Assembly: GCF_008274825.1 (NCBI RefSeq)
Contig: NZ_CP030848.1
Location: 2,294,001-2,358,000, forward strand
Reading direction: 5' to 3'
Length of the DNA: 64,000 bases
Origin: Sphingobacterium hotanense
GTDB lineage: Bacteria > Bacteroidota > Bacteroidia > Sphingobacteriales > Sphingobacteriaceae
Positions 54,832 through 62,681 of the stretch are shown in pieces (position 1 is the first letter of the stretch; every line of letters starts with the position of its first letter). The position numbers and the translations under genes were made by a program. The notes under the pieces are model-generated. The model saw nothing but the letters and a program-made list of their open reading frames with translations, had not been told where the DNA came from and made no database searches.

Positions 54832-56334
54832 ATGAATAAGTTATTCTATAAAATATCACAAAGCTTACTGATCATCATGATGATGACAGTAGCTTTTTCC
54901 TGTAAAAAAGACGGGAATCCCAATAAATTACCGGATGCAGATATATCCCCTTCCCTAGTTGCACCAACCGATGGCTACATCCGTATCCTTGCTATTGGAA
55001 ATAGCTTTTCGGAAGATGCGATTGAATCTCATCTCTATGAACTAGCGAAAGAAAGCGGCAAAACTGTCATCATCGGAAATCTTTATATCGGTGGTGCCTC
55101 ATTAGAACTGCACAAACGCAACATCGAAAACAACGGAGCAGCCTACGAATATAGAAAGATAGGTGCTGATGGGGCGAGGAAAGTGTTTCCAAAAGTTTCA
55201 ATACAAACGGCTTTAATGGACGAGCATTGGGATTACATTTCCTTCCAACAAGTTAGTCAAAATTCTGGGCAGCTACAGACAATAAAAGATGCGCTTCCGA
55301 CTGTATTTAATATGGTCAAAGAAAAGGCATTAAATCCAAATGTACAGTACATTTATCATCAGACTTGGGCTTATCAGCAGAACTCCACGCATGAAGGCTT
55401 TGCAAACTACGACAAAGATCAGATGAAGATGTATGAAGCGATTGTGGATGTATCTAAACAGGTTAAAGACGTCGCTCCTATTAACATCATCATACCTGCA
55501 GGAACAGCAATCCAAAATGCGCGCACTTCACTTGTAGGCGACAACTTTACTCGCGACGGATATCATCTAACAATTCCATTTGGTCGCTATATAGCTGCAT
55601 GCACTTGGTTTGAAACCTTGTTTAAGAAGTCAGCAGTGGGCATGGCCTATAAGCCAGATGGACTTTCTGCCTTCGAAAGCTCTATCGCGCAGAATGCTGC
55701 GCATTTAGCCGTATTAAAACCCTATGAAGTAACTCAGATGACCGATTTCCAAGGTGGTGTCGGTGGACCATTGACAAGCGCGGTGCTTATCGACTTCGGT
55801 AATAATGCCGCTTCAGAACGTTGGAACCAGTTAAGCTCATTCTTGGCCGGAACTTCTGCGAGTCTGAAAGATAGCTTGGGCTCTTATACCGGTATTAAAG
55901 CAACCATTACAGAGCGTTTTAACAGCGTTAATGCTGATGGACCGACTACGACTACGACTCCACTAAACATGCCTGCAAACGTTTCTAAATATTCTTATTT
56001 CGGAAACTCGAAGGCTGACTTTGGTGGCATGCGTATTGTTCAGTCCAAAGTTGAACTTACAGGACTCGATAAAGATTTAAAATACAATCTATCGTTCTTC
56101 GGAGCTCGTGGAAATGTAAGCGATAATCGGGAAACCAAATACATCTGTAAAGGCTTGAATGAAGTTTCTGTGGCACTAAATACCTCAAGCAACTCCAGCA
56201 ACATTGCTGTAGCAAAAGACGTACAACCAGATGCTAATGGAAAAATAACCATTACTATCACTGCGGGCGAGAACAATAATAATGGTACAGGATTCTTCTA
56301 CATTTCAGCGCTTCGATTGATGTCAAGCAATTAA
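54832..56334 (+). CDS. DUF4886 SGNH-hydrolase-like lipoprotein
   Basis: The 500-residue lipoprotein begins MNKLFYKISQSLLIIMMMTVAFSC (lipobox AFSC). I use the ATG at 54832 rather than the TTG at 54823. Residues about 50-290 are a DUF4886/SGNH-like domain with block I GNSFSEDAIESHL (candidate Ser), GNLYIGGASL and the late DGYHLTIPFGRYIAA with candidate Asp/His. Residues about 300-500 form a second beta-rich domain (SAVLIDFGNNAASERWNQL, YFISALRLMSSN) of carbohydrate-binding appearance. It is cotranscribed with SusC/SusD, so it may deacetylate or bind the transported glycan. Confidence 0.85.
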   Translation: MNKLFYKISQSLLIIMMMTVAFSCKKDGNPNKLPDADISPSLVAPTDGYIRILAIGNSFSEDAIESHLYELAKESGKTVIIGNLYIGGASLELHKRNIENNGAAYEYRKIGADGARKVFPKVSIQTALMDEHWDYISFQQVSQNSGQLQTIKDALPTVFNMVKEKALNPNVQYIYHQTWAYQQNSTHEGFANYDKDQMKMYEAIVDVSKQVKDVAPINIIIPAGTAIQNARTSLVGDNFTRDGYHLTIPFGRYIAACTWFETLFKKSAVGMAYKPDGLSAFESSIAQNAAHLAVLKPYEVTQMTDFQGGVGGPLTSAVLIDFGNNAASERWNQLSSFLAGTSASLKDSLGSYTGIKATITERFNSVNADGPTTTTTPLNMPANVSKYSYFGNSKADFGGMRIVQSKVELTGLDKDLKYNLSFFGARGNVSDNRETKYICKGLNEVSVALNTSSNSSNIAVAKDVQPDANGKITITITAGENNNNGTGFFYISALRLMSSN

Positions 56335-56369
56335 GATTGATAGAACAATATTGTAGTGTGAAAGTCAAT

Positions 56370-56400
56370 TGCATGAGGCTGTCTACAAAGGCAGCCTTTG
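56370..56400. terminator. Terminator of the susCD operon
   Basis: AGGCTGTC and GGCAGCCT form a stem (with one T-G pair) around TACAAA, followed by TTTGTG. It separates the convergent DUF4886 gene and the amber-interrupted gene. Confidence 0.7.
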
Positions 56401-56419
56401 TGCATTGATGAGTAAAATA

Positions 56420-57064
56420 TCAATCCGCTCGATACAGTTTTGCTGTATCTACTAGACCCGTCAAATCAATTCCATAGTCTTGACGACGCCCCTCTTGCCC
56501 TTTAGGGACCACCTCAAAATGCACATAGGAGATTTTTAACATCCTTTGACCATTAAGTTCGGGATGGGCACGAATAACAGTGTCTACCCAGAATTCACTA
56601 GGGATAAACCCTACAGCTCGACTACTTATATCAGTCCCATCTACCTCCAGAACAACTGGGTTCATATCAAACTGTTTAAAATTATGGTTTCGAATGTATC
56701 CAATTCCGTTGCTATCTACATTTAAGAGGTTTTTAGATAAGTTAGATCGTATCAAAGTTATCCGACCTGTAAATCCTTTAGGGACTGTAATCGTTAGTTT
56801 GGGTGTATAAACCTTATATGATAGAATAATTGACGCTAATGATAAAATAACAGCGAACGTGAGTGTGAATTTTAAATTATCGAATATTTCCTAAAACAGT
56901 TTTGCAATAGCAGCAGAACCAATAAAAAGTGTAACCAGTATTACTACAGCACCAATTTGCGAAGGAAAAGAGAATGATGGGATACGGGACAATAATAACC
57001 CTAGCAAGAGTAACAATCCAATTGTAAATATCCAAAGAGTGATTATTAATATGTTACATTTCAT
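56420..57064 (-). pseudogene. Membrane-anchored protein gene interrupted by an in-frame amber codon
   Basis: An ATG at 57064 opens a frame of 57 codons (MKCNILIITLWIFTIG..., two membrane segments) ending in TAG at 56891-56893. The same frame then continues without any stop to 56420: EIFDNLKFTLTFAVILSLASIILSY is a third membrane segment. A soluble beta-rich domain of about 130 residues follows, ending LTGLVDTAKLYRAD. The full frame is 215 codons. After the amber codon there is no ATG, only TTG at 56755, which would omit the third membrane segment. A single mutation of an ancestral sense codon (CAG or AAG) to TAG is the simplest reading. Readthrough, or two separate proteins, remain possible. 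I do not recognise the family. Confidence 0.6.
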
Positions 57065-57187
57065 ATATGAGAAATCAATTGATAGTTGAACTTTTAACCC
57101 ACATCATTTTAACCCTTACTATATGTCTAAACAGCGGGTTTATATAAATTCATGAAAAAATACGATTATTTCGATTGAAAACTGTAA
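57065..57187. other. Spacer upstream of the interrupted gene
   Basis: AT-rich sequence without a supported gene; it should hold the promoter of the interrupted gene, although no good -7 box is recognised. Confidence 0.4.
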
Positions 57188-57268
57188 TAAAAAAATAAAG
57201 CTTGAGACAATCGGGCGACCGCTCAAGCTTTAAATAAAACCTCTTATCGAGGTAATCAACCTAAACCT
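57188..57268 (-). ncRNA. Candidate small RNA 2, with its own promoter and terminator
   Basis: On the minus strand a -33 TTTG (57302-57305) and a -7 TACCTTTG (57273-57280) are separated by exactly 21 nt. A predicted start near 57268 leads into TTAGGTTTAGGTTGATTACC, a small hairpin ACCTC/GAGGT (57239-57253), and a strong terminator AAAGCTTGAG/CTCAAGCTTT (57197-57231) ending in T-rich sequence. No reading frame of note is present. The predicted length is about 80 nt. Confidence 0.6.
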
Positions 57269-57338
57269 AAGACAAAGGTAGATAAATTATTTTGAAAATC
57301 GCAAATATATTTGTGTAATTAAAGGCTGTACTTTAATG

Positions 57339-57446
57339 CAAAAACATTAACCAGTTGGAAATCAGGTTATTAATTTTAAAAGATAAAGGTTTTCAAACGG
57401 GGAGAATGAAAACCTTTAATAACCAATTATAAACCTAAATTATGAT
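57339..57446 (-). ncRNA. Candidate small RNA 1, tandem to small RNA 2
   Basis: On the minus strand a -33 TTTG (57479-57482) and a -7 TATCTTTG (57451-57458) are separated by 20 nt. The predicted start is near 57446. The RNA carries TTAGGTTTATAATTGGTTATT, like the 5' part of small RNA 2. A hairpin AAAGGTTTTCA/TGAAAACCTTT (57385-57417) follows. A second weaker hairpin TAACC/GGTTA followed by GTTTTT ends near 57339. The length is therefore 70 or about 108 nt depending on which hairpin terminates. Confidence 0.55.
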
Positions 57447-57537
57447 GACACAAAGATAGTGTACAATTTACACTTTTGCAAAGATTTTTTAAAATATTTT
57501 AAGAATCCCCCTCCTAGCCTAATAGAAAGCAATACCG

Positions 57538-57545
57538 TATATTTG
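57538..57545 (+). promoter_or_regulatory. Candidate -7 box for ribE
   Basis: TATATTTG matches TAnnTTTG and lies 22 nt before the ATG. An AAGGAG run lies 5 nt before the start, an unusually good Shine-Dalgarno sequence for this genome. No FMN riboswitch signature (such as AGGGGC...) is seen upstream. Confidence 0.55.
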
Positions 57546-57567
57546 TATATAAACAAAAAGGAGTTAT

Positions 57568-58158
57568 ATGTTCACAGGAATCATTGAAACAATTGGAACT
57601 GTTCAAAAAATAGAGTCAGAATTATCAAACCTGCATTTCTATATAGAATCTGCCATTAGTGACGAGCTAAAGGTGGATCAAAGCGTATCGCATAATGGCG
57701 TTTGTTTAACGGTTGTACAATTGGAGCCTGGAGTTCATAAAGTTACTGCAATAAAAGAGACCTTAGAAAAAAGCAACCTAGGTTTACTCAAGGAAGGTGA
57801 TGCGGTCAATCTAGAACGCTGTACCCAAATCGGTGGCCGACTAGATGGTCATATCGTTCAAGGCCATGTAGATCAAACCGCAATCTGTGTCGCAGCTGAC
57901 CCGCAAGATGGCAGTGTGCTGTTTACTTTTGAATATGAACCGGGACCAAAGAATATAACTGTGGAAAAAGGATCCATTACAGTTAATGGAATAAGTTTAA
58001 CAGTAGTAAACTCGGAAAGAAATAGTTTCTCTGTAGCGATTATTCCATTTACATTGGAACATACTAATATGAAAGACCTTCAAGTTGGCCAAACAGTAAA
58101 TCTGGAATTTGATATTATCGGGAAATATGTAACCCGTATCATGGAATTGAGAGGATAA
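57568..58158 (+). CDS. ribE: Riboflavin synthase, alpha chain
   Basis: The enzyme dismutates two 6,7-dimethyl-8-ribityllumazines into riboflavin. The 196-residue protein has the two tandem lumazine-binding repeats. The first begins MFTGIIETIGTVQ (residue 1) with VSHNGVCLTVV. The second begins about residue 98 (DGHIVQGHVDQTA), with VNGISLTVV. It has the usual C-terminus DIIGKYVTRIMELRG. It is monocistronic and divergent from the small RNA candidates. Confidence 0.95.
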   Translation: MFTGIIETIGTVQKIESELSNLHFYIESAISDELKVDQSVSHNGVCLTVVQLEPGVHKVTAIKETLEKSNLGLLKEGDAVNLERCTQIGGRLDGHIVQGHVDQTAICVAADPQDGSVLFTFEYEPGPKNITVEKGSITVNGISLTVVNSERNSFSVAIIPFTLEHTNMKDLQVGQTVNLEFDIIGKYVTRIMELRG

Positions 58159-58260
58159 TATCGAAACTGAATTCTAGGGGTCTGAAATTATAGATTGGAA
58201 AAGCTGAAGCTAGAAATCTAAAATGGCATATTGGAATTCAAAAAATACATTTTCATATAA

Positions 58261-58330
58261 AACTTTCATGTTTCCTTTGAAACACCAACAGGAATGAAAG
58301 TTCTTGATGGCCATTGAAAACAGACACTTT
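58261..58330. repeat. Flanking repeat copy A next to oxyR
   Basis: About 70 bp, AACTTTCATGTTTCCTTTG... to CAGACACTTTC, with the inverted arms AACTTTCAT (58261-58269) and ATGAAAGTT (58294-58302) and an inner GTTTC/GAAAC hairpin. A copy with roughly three quarters identity lies on the other side of oxyR at 59420-59490 in the same orientation. Confidence 0.7.
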
Positions 58331-58349
58331 CATATAAAAATTGTGTTGG

Positions 58350-58371
58350 GAGCCGTTTCGTAAAACGGCTC
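58350..58371. terminator. Hairpin between ribE and oxyR
   Basis: GAGCCGTTT-like arms: AGCCGTTT (58351-58358) and AAACGGCT (58363-58370) around CGTA. It lacks a U-tract on either strand, so termination is uncertain. Confidence 0.4.
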
Positions 58372-58399
58372 TACGCATTGGCGTACTATTTTTTGTCCC

Positions 58400-59341
58400 C
58401 TACAACGAAAATCCCATCACCTCTTTTTTCTTTCTAGACTTAAATCGTTCCGGAACGATATTGAGAATCTCGTTCTTCAGCGTATTGATCGCATGTTTCT
58501 TCACGTAATTCTGAGGAGTCACTAAGCTTATTTCTCTGACTGGTTCTGGTGACTTGAAATAACGAATATGTTGCATTTGCTCATCATTATAACTGACGAT
58601 GCTCATCTCAGGCAGAATTGTTATCCCTCCATTTAGATCAACCATGCGTTTAAGCGTTTCCACGCTTCCCGTATTATAATCGAAAGTACCTTCAAGCGAA
58701 TGGTTATGCTTATAATTACAGATACTGAGCACCTGTCCACGCATGCAGTGTCCTTCATTCAATAACCATAGCTTATCCTCAGACAGCTCATCAGGTCCTA
58801 CCGCTTTCTTGCCAAACAATCCACTACGTTCGGAGACGTAGGCGACAAAAGTTTCATAAAACAGCGGCGTTTCTTGAATAGAGGGCTCATGTAAAGGAGT
58901 CGACAGAATCCCACAGTCCAATGTTCCGAGTTTCAATTCTTGAATTATCTGTTCGGTGGTATATTCCCAAATATGAAGTTTTAGCTTGGTATATTTCTTT
59001 AGGAAGTTGGAAATCACATTGGGCAGTAAATAGGGTGCAACAGTAGGAATCACACCAATTCGAAGATCTCCGGTGAGTTCTCCGCGCTCAGCCTGCAATA
59101 GTTCAGCGATCTTTTTACTTTCGGTCAGCACGGTACGCGCCTGTTCAATAATTTTCTCGCCGATCTCAGTCGGTACAACCGGCTGCCTGCTTCGATCAAA
59201 AATCTTAACCCCTAGCGACTCCTCCAACTTTTGAATCTGCATACTCAGCGTAGGCTGCGTCACAAAACATTTCTCAGCAGCGGCTACAAAACTGCGGTAG
59301 GTATCCACCGCTATAATATATTCTAATTGAACTAGGGTCAT
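58400..59341 (-). CDS. oxyR: LysR-family regulator, OxyR-like peroxide sensor
   Basis: OxyR activates peroxide-defence genes after a disulfide forms. The 313-residue protein has an N-terminal LysR winged HTH (LEYIIAVDTYRSFVAAAEKCFVTQPTLSMQIQKLEESLG, residues 5-45) and a substrate-binding-like effector domain. In the effector domain LLNEGHCMRGQVLSIC contains two cysteines eight residues apart, in the same sequence setting as Cys199 and Cys208 of E. coli OxyR. No target gene (catalase or ahpC) is adjacent. It is flanked by two copies of a 70-bp repeat. Confidence 0.92.
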   Translation of the reverse strand: MTLVQLEYIIAVDTYRSFVAAAEKCFVTQPTLSMQIQKLEESLGVKIFDRSRQPVVPTEIGEKIIEQARTVLTESKKIAELLQAERGELTGDLRIGVIPTVAPYLLPNVISNFLKKYTKLKLHIWEYTTEQIIQELKLGTLDCGILSTPLHEPSIQETPLFYETFVAYVSERSGLFGKKAVGPDELSEDKLWLLNEGHCMRGQVLSICNYKHNHSLEGTFDYNTGSVETLKRMVDLNGGITILPEMSIVSYNDEQMQHIRYFKSPEPVREISLVTPQNYVKKHAINTLKNEILNIVPERFKSRKKKEVMGFSL

Positions 59342-59419
59342 GCTATAAATTTTAACTATACAAATGTACGAAGGTGATTACGGAAATGCTACTGCAACAC
59401 TCAAATAAGACATTAAAAC

Positions 59420-59490
59420 AACTTTTATGTTGGCCTTGAAACAAAGACAAGAAAGAAAGTTCTTAAAGGCCCTTAAAGACAGACAATTTC
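59420..59490. repeat. Flanking repeat copy B next to oxyR
   Basis: AACTTTTATGTTGGCCTTG... to CAGACAATTTC, a diverged direct copy of the element at 58261-58330, sharing GAAAGTTCTT and AAGACAGACA-like segments in the same order. Confidence 0.7.
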
Positions 59491-59555
59491 TGAAAAAACA
59501 AAGGCACAGCAATCGATGCTATGCCTAAGCTCACTTAAGTATTTATCAGAATTGA

Positions 59556-59864
59556 CTATTGCTTATTTCTATAGCGCAATTCTAACTCTAGAATAATATC
59601 TCTTTTCTTTCCTTCGATAAGGGAAAGATCACCAGCAACGAAAACTCCTTTTTTCCCGTTGTGGATATTTCTAATTCCGTATACGGTTGATTCGTCAGCG
59701 GGATCTGTCATGCCTTCATAACGATATAGATAGTCGATCTCATAGTCTCCCGCTTCTACAGACAGCTCGTCAAATTCGATATTAAAATCTACTGTATAGC
59801 CTGAGTCCGTAAGATGTTTTAATGCTTCCGATGCTGAAGCGTACTTGTAAGTTGATTTCTCCAT
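59556..59864 (-). CDS. Conserved hypothetical protein, 102 residues
   Basis: The protein MEKSTYKYASASEALKHLTDSGYTVDFNI...RDIILELELRYRNKQ is soluble and acidic, alternating helices and strands, with VYGIRNIHNGKKGVFVAGDLS in the middle. Similar Bacteroidota proteins are, from memory, sometimes misannotated as phosphoribosylpyrophosphate synthetase, but there is no PRPP-synthetase motif here. It is divergent from mazG with a 70-bp gap. Function unknown. Confidence 0.75.
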   Translation of the reverse strand: MEKSTYKYASASEALKHLTDSGYTVDFNIEFDELSVEAGDYEIDYLYRYEGMTDPADESTVYGIRNIHNGKKGVFVAGDLSLIEGKKRDIILELELRYRNKQ

Positions 59865-59934
59865 GGTATTAATCTTCTTTACATTAAAAACAGCTAACTT
59901 TACTTATTGTTTTATCAAAGAAACCACAATATTC

Positions 59935-60738
59935 ATGGCGATCATCCCTCCTACAGCTAAAAACACACCCGCTGAAGCATTCGAACGATTATTAGAAGTA
60001 CTTTATACCCTGCGTGCTGAGTGTCCGTGGGACAAGAAACAGACGATGGAAAGTCTGCGACATTTGACCATCGAAGAAATGTATGAACTGGCCGACGCTA
60101 TTTTGGAAAATGATATGCCGGAGATCAAGAAAGAATTGGGTGATATATTGATGCACTTGGTTTTTTATGCTCGCATTGCTGAAGAGGAAGAACAATTCAA
60201 TATCGTTGATGTATTGAATGCTATCTGCGATAAGTTGATTTCTAGACATCCCCATATTTATAGCGATACGGTCGTAGAAAACGAGGAAGACGTAAAGCAG
60301 AATTGGGAAAGCTTGAAACTCAAAGAAGGAAATAAATCGGTTTTATCGGGTGTTCCGAAGAGTCTACCTGCATTGGTAAAGGCCTACAGAATCCAAGACA
60401 AAGTTAGGGGAGTTGGTTTCGACTGGGAGGATAAAAAAGAGGTTTGGGCAAAGGTGGAAGAGGAACTTGCAGAGTTCAAGGCCGAATTTGACATCAATCA
60501 GGAAGCGATAAATAAAGAACGTGCGGAATCGGAATTCGGCGATCTGCTGTTTTCTTTGATAAACTATGCCCGTCATATCGGCATCAATCCGGAGAATGCG
60601 CTGGAAAAAACGAACAAGAAATTCATCTTCCGCTTCAGCTATTTAGAAGAGAAAGCAAAGAAGCATGGTAGAGAATTGAAAGACATGACGTTGGAGGAAA
60701 TGGATGTATATTGGAATGAGGCCAAAAGCGTAAAATAA
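59935..60738 (+). CDS. mazG: Nucleoside triphosphate pyrophosphohydrolase MazG
   Basis: MazG hydrolyses NTPs and dNTPs to the monophosphate plus pyrophosphate. The 267-residue protein has two tandem MazG domains. The first is about residues 15-115 (CPWDKKQTMESLRHLTIEEMYELADAI, KKELGDILMHLVFYARIAEEE, with the EExxE-type metal ligands). The second is about 150-255 (EEELAEFKAEFD, ESEFGDLLFSLINYARHI). I chose the ATG at 59935; the frame open from 59863 would add 24 unsupported hydrophobic residues. Confidence 0.94.
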   Translation: MAIIPPTAKNTPAEAFERLLEVLYTLRAECPWDKKQTMESLRHLTIEEMYELADAILENDMPEIKKELGDILMHLVFYARIAEEEEQFNIVDVLNAICDKLISRHPHIYSDTVVENEEDVKQNWESLKLKEGNKSVLSGVPKSLPALVKAYRIQDKVRGVGFDWEDKKEVWAKVEEELAEFKAEFDINQEAINKERAESEFGDLLFSLINYARHIGINPENALEKTNKKFIFRFSYLEEKAKKHGRELKDMTLEEMDVYWNEAKSVK

Positions 60739-60791
60739 TATCTTATTACGCATTCTTTTTGATAACTTTAAGCGTACCAAGGTTTCCCAAT

Positions 60792-61961
60792 ATGAATTAC
60801 TTCTTCAAGTTTCTTAAATGGTTAGCAATCTCTCTTGTTAGCCTTGTTCTCGTTTTGCTTATTGCTATGTATGCCTTTGGGGTAGATTATATATTAAAAG
60901 GTGTTTATGTCATCTATATGCAGGGTCATCAGACCGCCTATCTCGACGATTATCGCTATTTCGACAACCATAAGATCGACGCTGGCACCCCACAGTCTTG
61001 GGCAAAATCTACCGCTTACAACTCCGTCCCGCTGACGGATTCCTTAAAACGCATTCACGAACGTTGGGGATCTGTTGCCTACGTCATCATCCATCAAGAT
61101 AGCGTTTGGTTCGAGGAATACTATGGAGGCTATTCAGACAGCTCAAAATCCAATTCCTTTTCGATGGCGAAAAGCATTACTGCTGCTCTTTTAGGAAAAG
61201 CACTGGAAGAAGGAAAAGTGAGCAGCCTGCAGCAAAAGGTGAAGGATTTTGTGCCCGAACTGGCTGGTCCATTCGCTGAGGCCTTGACTATGGAAAATTT
61301 AGTCTCCATGAGTTCGGGCATCACTTGGGATGAGAGCTATTATAATCCCTTCTCCATTACTACCCGATTATACTTCGATAAGGATATTCAGGGCGCCATT
61401 CCTGCACTTCCTGTTGACAAACAACCTGGTTTGAAGTTTATATACCAAAGTGGCGATACGCAGATGCTCGGAATCGCTTTACAACGCGCTACAAAATCTA
61501 CCTTGAGTGAATTGATGTCCACTTACTTCTGGAAGCCGATGGGCGCTGAACATAGCGCTATCTGGCAGGTGGATAGTGAGAAATACGGAATTGAAAAGGC
61601 CTATTGCTGCATTGCCAGCAACGCCAAAGACTTTGCGAGATTTGGAAAACTATATCTAAACCATGGTCGATGGAACGGACAGCAGTTGCTTGATTCGGCT
61701 TATGTTGCCAAATCGATACAACCTAGATATCCCGAGTCACCACAGTATGGCTATGGTTGGTGGATGGGCCAATATAAGGATAAACGTTATTTCTATATGG
61801 ATGGGCATTTGGGGCAATATGTAATCGTGGTGCCGCAAGATGAACTGATAATCGTACGCCTCGGTCATGGCATTGATAAGATTGGCCGAAATAACCCTCA
61901 ATCTTCTTTCTATAACTTTATCGATCAGGCTTATCAGATGCTAGGGTCTCGTATTCAGTAG
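60792..61961 (+). CDS. Membrane-anchored serine hydrolase of the beta-lactamase (class C) family
   Basis: The 389-residue protein has an N-terminal membrane anchor (residues 5-30, LKWLAISLVSLVLVLLIAMYAFG), then a serine hydrolase domain. That domain has the SxxK motif SMAKSIT (about residue 130), a YQSG motif in the place of YxN, and a late HLGQYV that may replace KTG. Such proteins are usually esterases, peptidases or DD-carboxypeptidase-like enzymes rather than resistance enzymes. I used the ATG at 60792. Substrate unknown. Confidence 0.85.
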   Translation: MNYFFKFLKWLAISLVSLVLVLLIAMYAFGVDYILKGVYVIYMQGHQTAYLDDYRYFDNHKIDAGTPQSWAKSTAYNSVPLTDSLKRIHERWGSVAYVIIHQDSVWFEEYYGGYSDSSKSNSFSMAKSITAALLGKALEEGKVSSLQQKVKDFVPELAGPFAEALTMENLVSMSSGITWDESYYNPFSITTRLYFDKDIQGAIPALPVDKQPGLKFIYQSGDTQMLGIALQRATKSTLSELMSTYFWKPMGAEHSAIWQVDSEKYGIEKAYCCIASNAKDFARFGKLYLNHGRWNGQQLLDSAYVAKSIQPRYPESPQYGYGWWMGQYKDKRYFYMDGHLGQYVIVVPQDELIIVRLGHGIDKIGRNNPQSSFYNFIDQAYQMLGSRIQ

Positions 61962-61999
61962 GATTAACTTCGGCTTTTAGCGAAATACCGAAAGTTTCA

Positions 62000-62007
62000 T
62001 ACCTTTG
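62000..62007 (+). promoter_or_regulatory. Candidate -7 box just before the HAD gene
   Basis: TACCTTTG matches TAnnTTTG and ends 5 nt before the ATG at 62013, the same close placement as for engB. A start at or near the ATG is expected if used. Confidence 0.4.
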
Positions 62008-62012
62008 TTGCA

Positions 62013-62681
62013 ATGAAAAATTTTGCAGCAATCTTTGATATGGATGGCGTTATCGCACATACTAATCCATATCACGCCAAAGCCTTTGAAGTATTTTTTG
62101 ATCGTCACAAGATTTCTTACAACGAGCAGCAGTTTGAACAGCATATGTATGGCAAGCATAACAGCTATATATTTTCCCATTTTTTCGGGCGTAAGATCTT
62201 GGGTGAGGAACTGCTGAGCTTAGAAGATGAAAAAGAAGGCTTGTTCCGTGAGATTTATAAATCGGAGGCGAAATCCCTTCCCTATCTGCAAGAGTTTCTC
62301 ACAGATCTTAAAGAACACGATTTTAAACTTGGAGTGGCGACATCGGCGCCTCGCGCAAATATGGATCTTATTCTGGATGCACTTGCGATCCGCCCATTTT
62401 TTCAATCCACTTTAGGCAGTGAGAATGTCAGTTTGCATAAGCCACATCCGGAGGTTTATTTGAAATCAGCAGCTAATTTGGGCGTAGATCCACACCATTG
62501 TATGGTTTTCGAAGATTCTTTTTCAGGCGTTACGGCAGGTTTGAACGCGGGGATGCAGGTTGTAGGCGTATTGAGCTCGCATAAGCAAGAGGAACTGCCT
62601 GTATGTACAAGCTATATCCCTCATTATAAACATATCGATGCTAAACAAGTGCTCCATATGATCCATTCTTATGTGGGATAA
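62013..62681 (+). CDS. HAD-superfamily hydrolase, beta-phosphoglucomutase-like
   Basis: The 222-residue protein has the HAD motifs FDMDGVIAHTNPYHAKAF (motif I with both Asp, residues 8-10), LGVATSAPRAN (motif II Thr/Ser), KPHPEVYLKSA (motif III Lys) and VFEDSFSGVTAGLNAGM (motif IV). It has a C1-type helical cap. These are phosphatases or phosphomutases of small sugar phosphates; the DMDG(V)I motif with an inserted cap resembles beta-phosphoglucomutase. Its stop overlaps the next start by 11 bp. Confidence 0.9.
   Translation: MKNFAAIFDMDGVIAHTNPYHAKAFEVFFDRHKISYNEQQFEQHMYGKHNSYIFSHFFGRKILGEELLSLEDEKEGLFREIYKSEAKSLPYLQEFLTDLKEHDFKLGVATSAPRANMDLILDALAIRPFFQSTLGSENVSLHKPHPEVYLKSAANLGVDPHHCMVFEDSFSGVTAGLNAGMQVVGVLSSHKQEELPVCTSYIPHYKHIDAKQVLHMIHSYVG

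Noticed and set aside
57361..57567. FMN riboswitch upstream of ribE
   Set aside because: The expected conserved G-rich segments and the six-stem junction are not present; the hairpins there belong to minus-strand units with their own promoters.
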